Assembly (NCBI GenBank): GCA_041609995.1
Contig: JBFIPU010000074.1
Location: forward strand, 1-14,085
Direction of reading: 5' to 3'
DNA: 14,085 bases
From: JABDOU01 sp041609995
GTDB taxonomy: Bacteria > Actinomycetota > Acidimicrobiia > Spongiisociales > SHLN01
Made by a program: the position numbers and the translations under genes. The notes below the pieces were generated by a model. The model was not told the origin of the DNA. It ran no database searches and saw nothing but the letters and a program-made list of their open reading frames with translations. Each line of letters opens with the position of its first letter. The first letter of the stretch is position 1. Below are positions 13,890 through 14,085 of this stretch, one piece after another.

Positions 13890-14085
13890 ATGAGTGATGC
13901 CGTGCTCGAAGTCGAGGGGCTGCACAAGTCGTTCGACGAGATCTACGCCGTGAACGACGTCTCGTTCCACATTCGGGAGGGTGAGACCTACGGGCTCCTC
14001 GGACCGAACGGGGCCGGCAAGACGACCACCATTTCCATGATCGCCGGACTGCTGGAGCGGGACGCCGGCGACGTCAAGATCGACG
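13890..14085 (+). CDS. ABC transporter ATP-binding protein (3' truncated)
   Basis: Only the first 65 residues are in the window. After a beta-strand start (VLEVEGLHKSFDEIYAVNDV) comes the Walker A loop GPNGAGKTT (about 43-51), followed by TISMIAGLLERDAGDVKID, which is the standard layout of ABC ATPases. The AVNDVSFHIREGETYGLLGPNG wording is most like ABC-2-type exporter and drug/multidrug efflux ATPases, though substrate and direction cannot be known from this piece. The ATG at 13890 is taken because it gives the usual N-terminal length. GGGG 5 bases upstream is a moderate ribosome-binding site. It is divergent from the monooxygenase and may belong to a different functional unit. Confidence 0.9.
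   Translation, partial: MSDAVLEVEGLHKSFDEIYAVNDVSFHIREGETYGLLGPNGAGKTTTISMIAGLLERDAGDVKID

Noticed and set aside
13749..13970. N-terminal extension of the monooxygenase to ATG 13970
   Set aside because: It would overlap the divergent ABC gene, and the extra residues precede the FAD motif with no homology. GTG 13748 has AGGAGA upstream.

Overview
The window reads as part of an aromatic-compound (lignin-monomer) catabolism island from a high-GC bacterium, most likely an actinomycetote and possibly Acidimicrobiia. The reasons are the GC-rich codon use, many GTG/TTG starts, several genes with no Shine-Dalgarno and a -10-like box right before the start codon, and a lipoprotein whose lipobox is followed by a long Thr/Glu linker. 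The taxonomy is inference. No rRNA, tRNA, transposase, CRISPR or transcription-factor gene was seen.

Layout. Bases 1-1628 (+): the 3' end of an NAD(P)-dependent DUF1932-type dehydrogenase, translationally coupled to pobA (4-hydroxybenzoate 3-monooxygenase). Bases 1737-4628 (-): a tight operon of SDR alcohol dehydrogenase (coniferyl-alcohol-dehydrogenase-like), ligJ (4-oxalomesaconate hydratase) and galD/ligU (4-oxalomesaconate tautomerase/isomerase). Bases 4689-5843 (+): a tandem OsmC-domain protein diverging from that operon. Bases 5840-8889 (-): a TRAP transporter, dctP-dctQ-dctM. Bases 8989-11935 (+): an aldehyde dehydrogenase, then ligM (tetrahydrofolate-dependent vanillate/3-O-methylgallate O-demethylase). 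Bases 11970-12174 hold a broken second copy of the ligM 3' end, followed by a terminator. Bases 12222-13748 (-): a second, MhpA/phenol-hydroxylase-type flavoprotein monooxygenase. From 13890 (+): the start of an ABC transporter ATPase, cut by the window edge.

How the parts fit. TRAP would import aromatic or other organic acids. The SDR and ALDH could oxidise alcohol and aldehyde groups (coniferyl alcohol, coniferaldehyde, vanillin). LigM would demethylate vanillate and PobA would hydroxylate 4-hydroxybenzoate, both giving protocatechuate. GalD/LigU and LigJ act on 4-oxalomesaconate, so ring fission is expected to go through the protocatechuate 4,5- (meta-) cleavage route. The ring-cleaving dioxygenase (ligAB type), ligC, ligI and the aldolase (ligK/galC) are not in the window.

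Most notable: (i) the frameshifted duplicate of the ligM tail; (ii) a two-domain OsmC protein in which only the second domain keeps both catalytic cysteines; (iii) sphingomonad/pseudomonad-type meta-cleavage and LigM genes in what looks like an actinomycetote; (iv) a probable CTG start for dctQ and a 14-bp perfect hairpin between dctP and dctQ.
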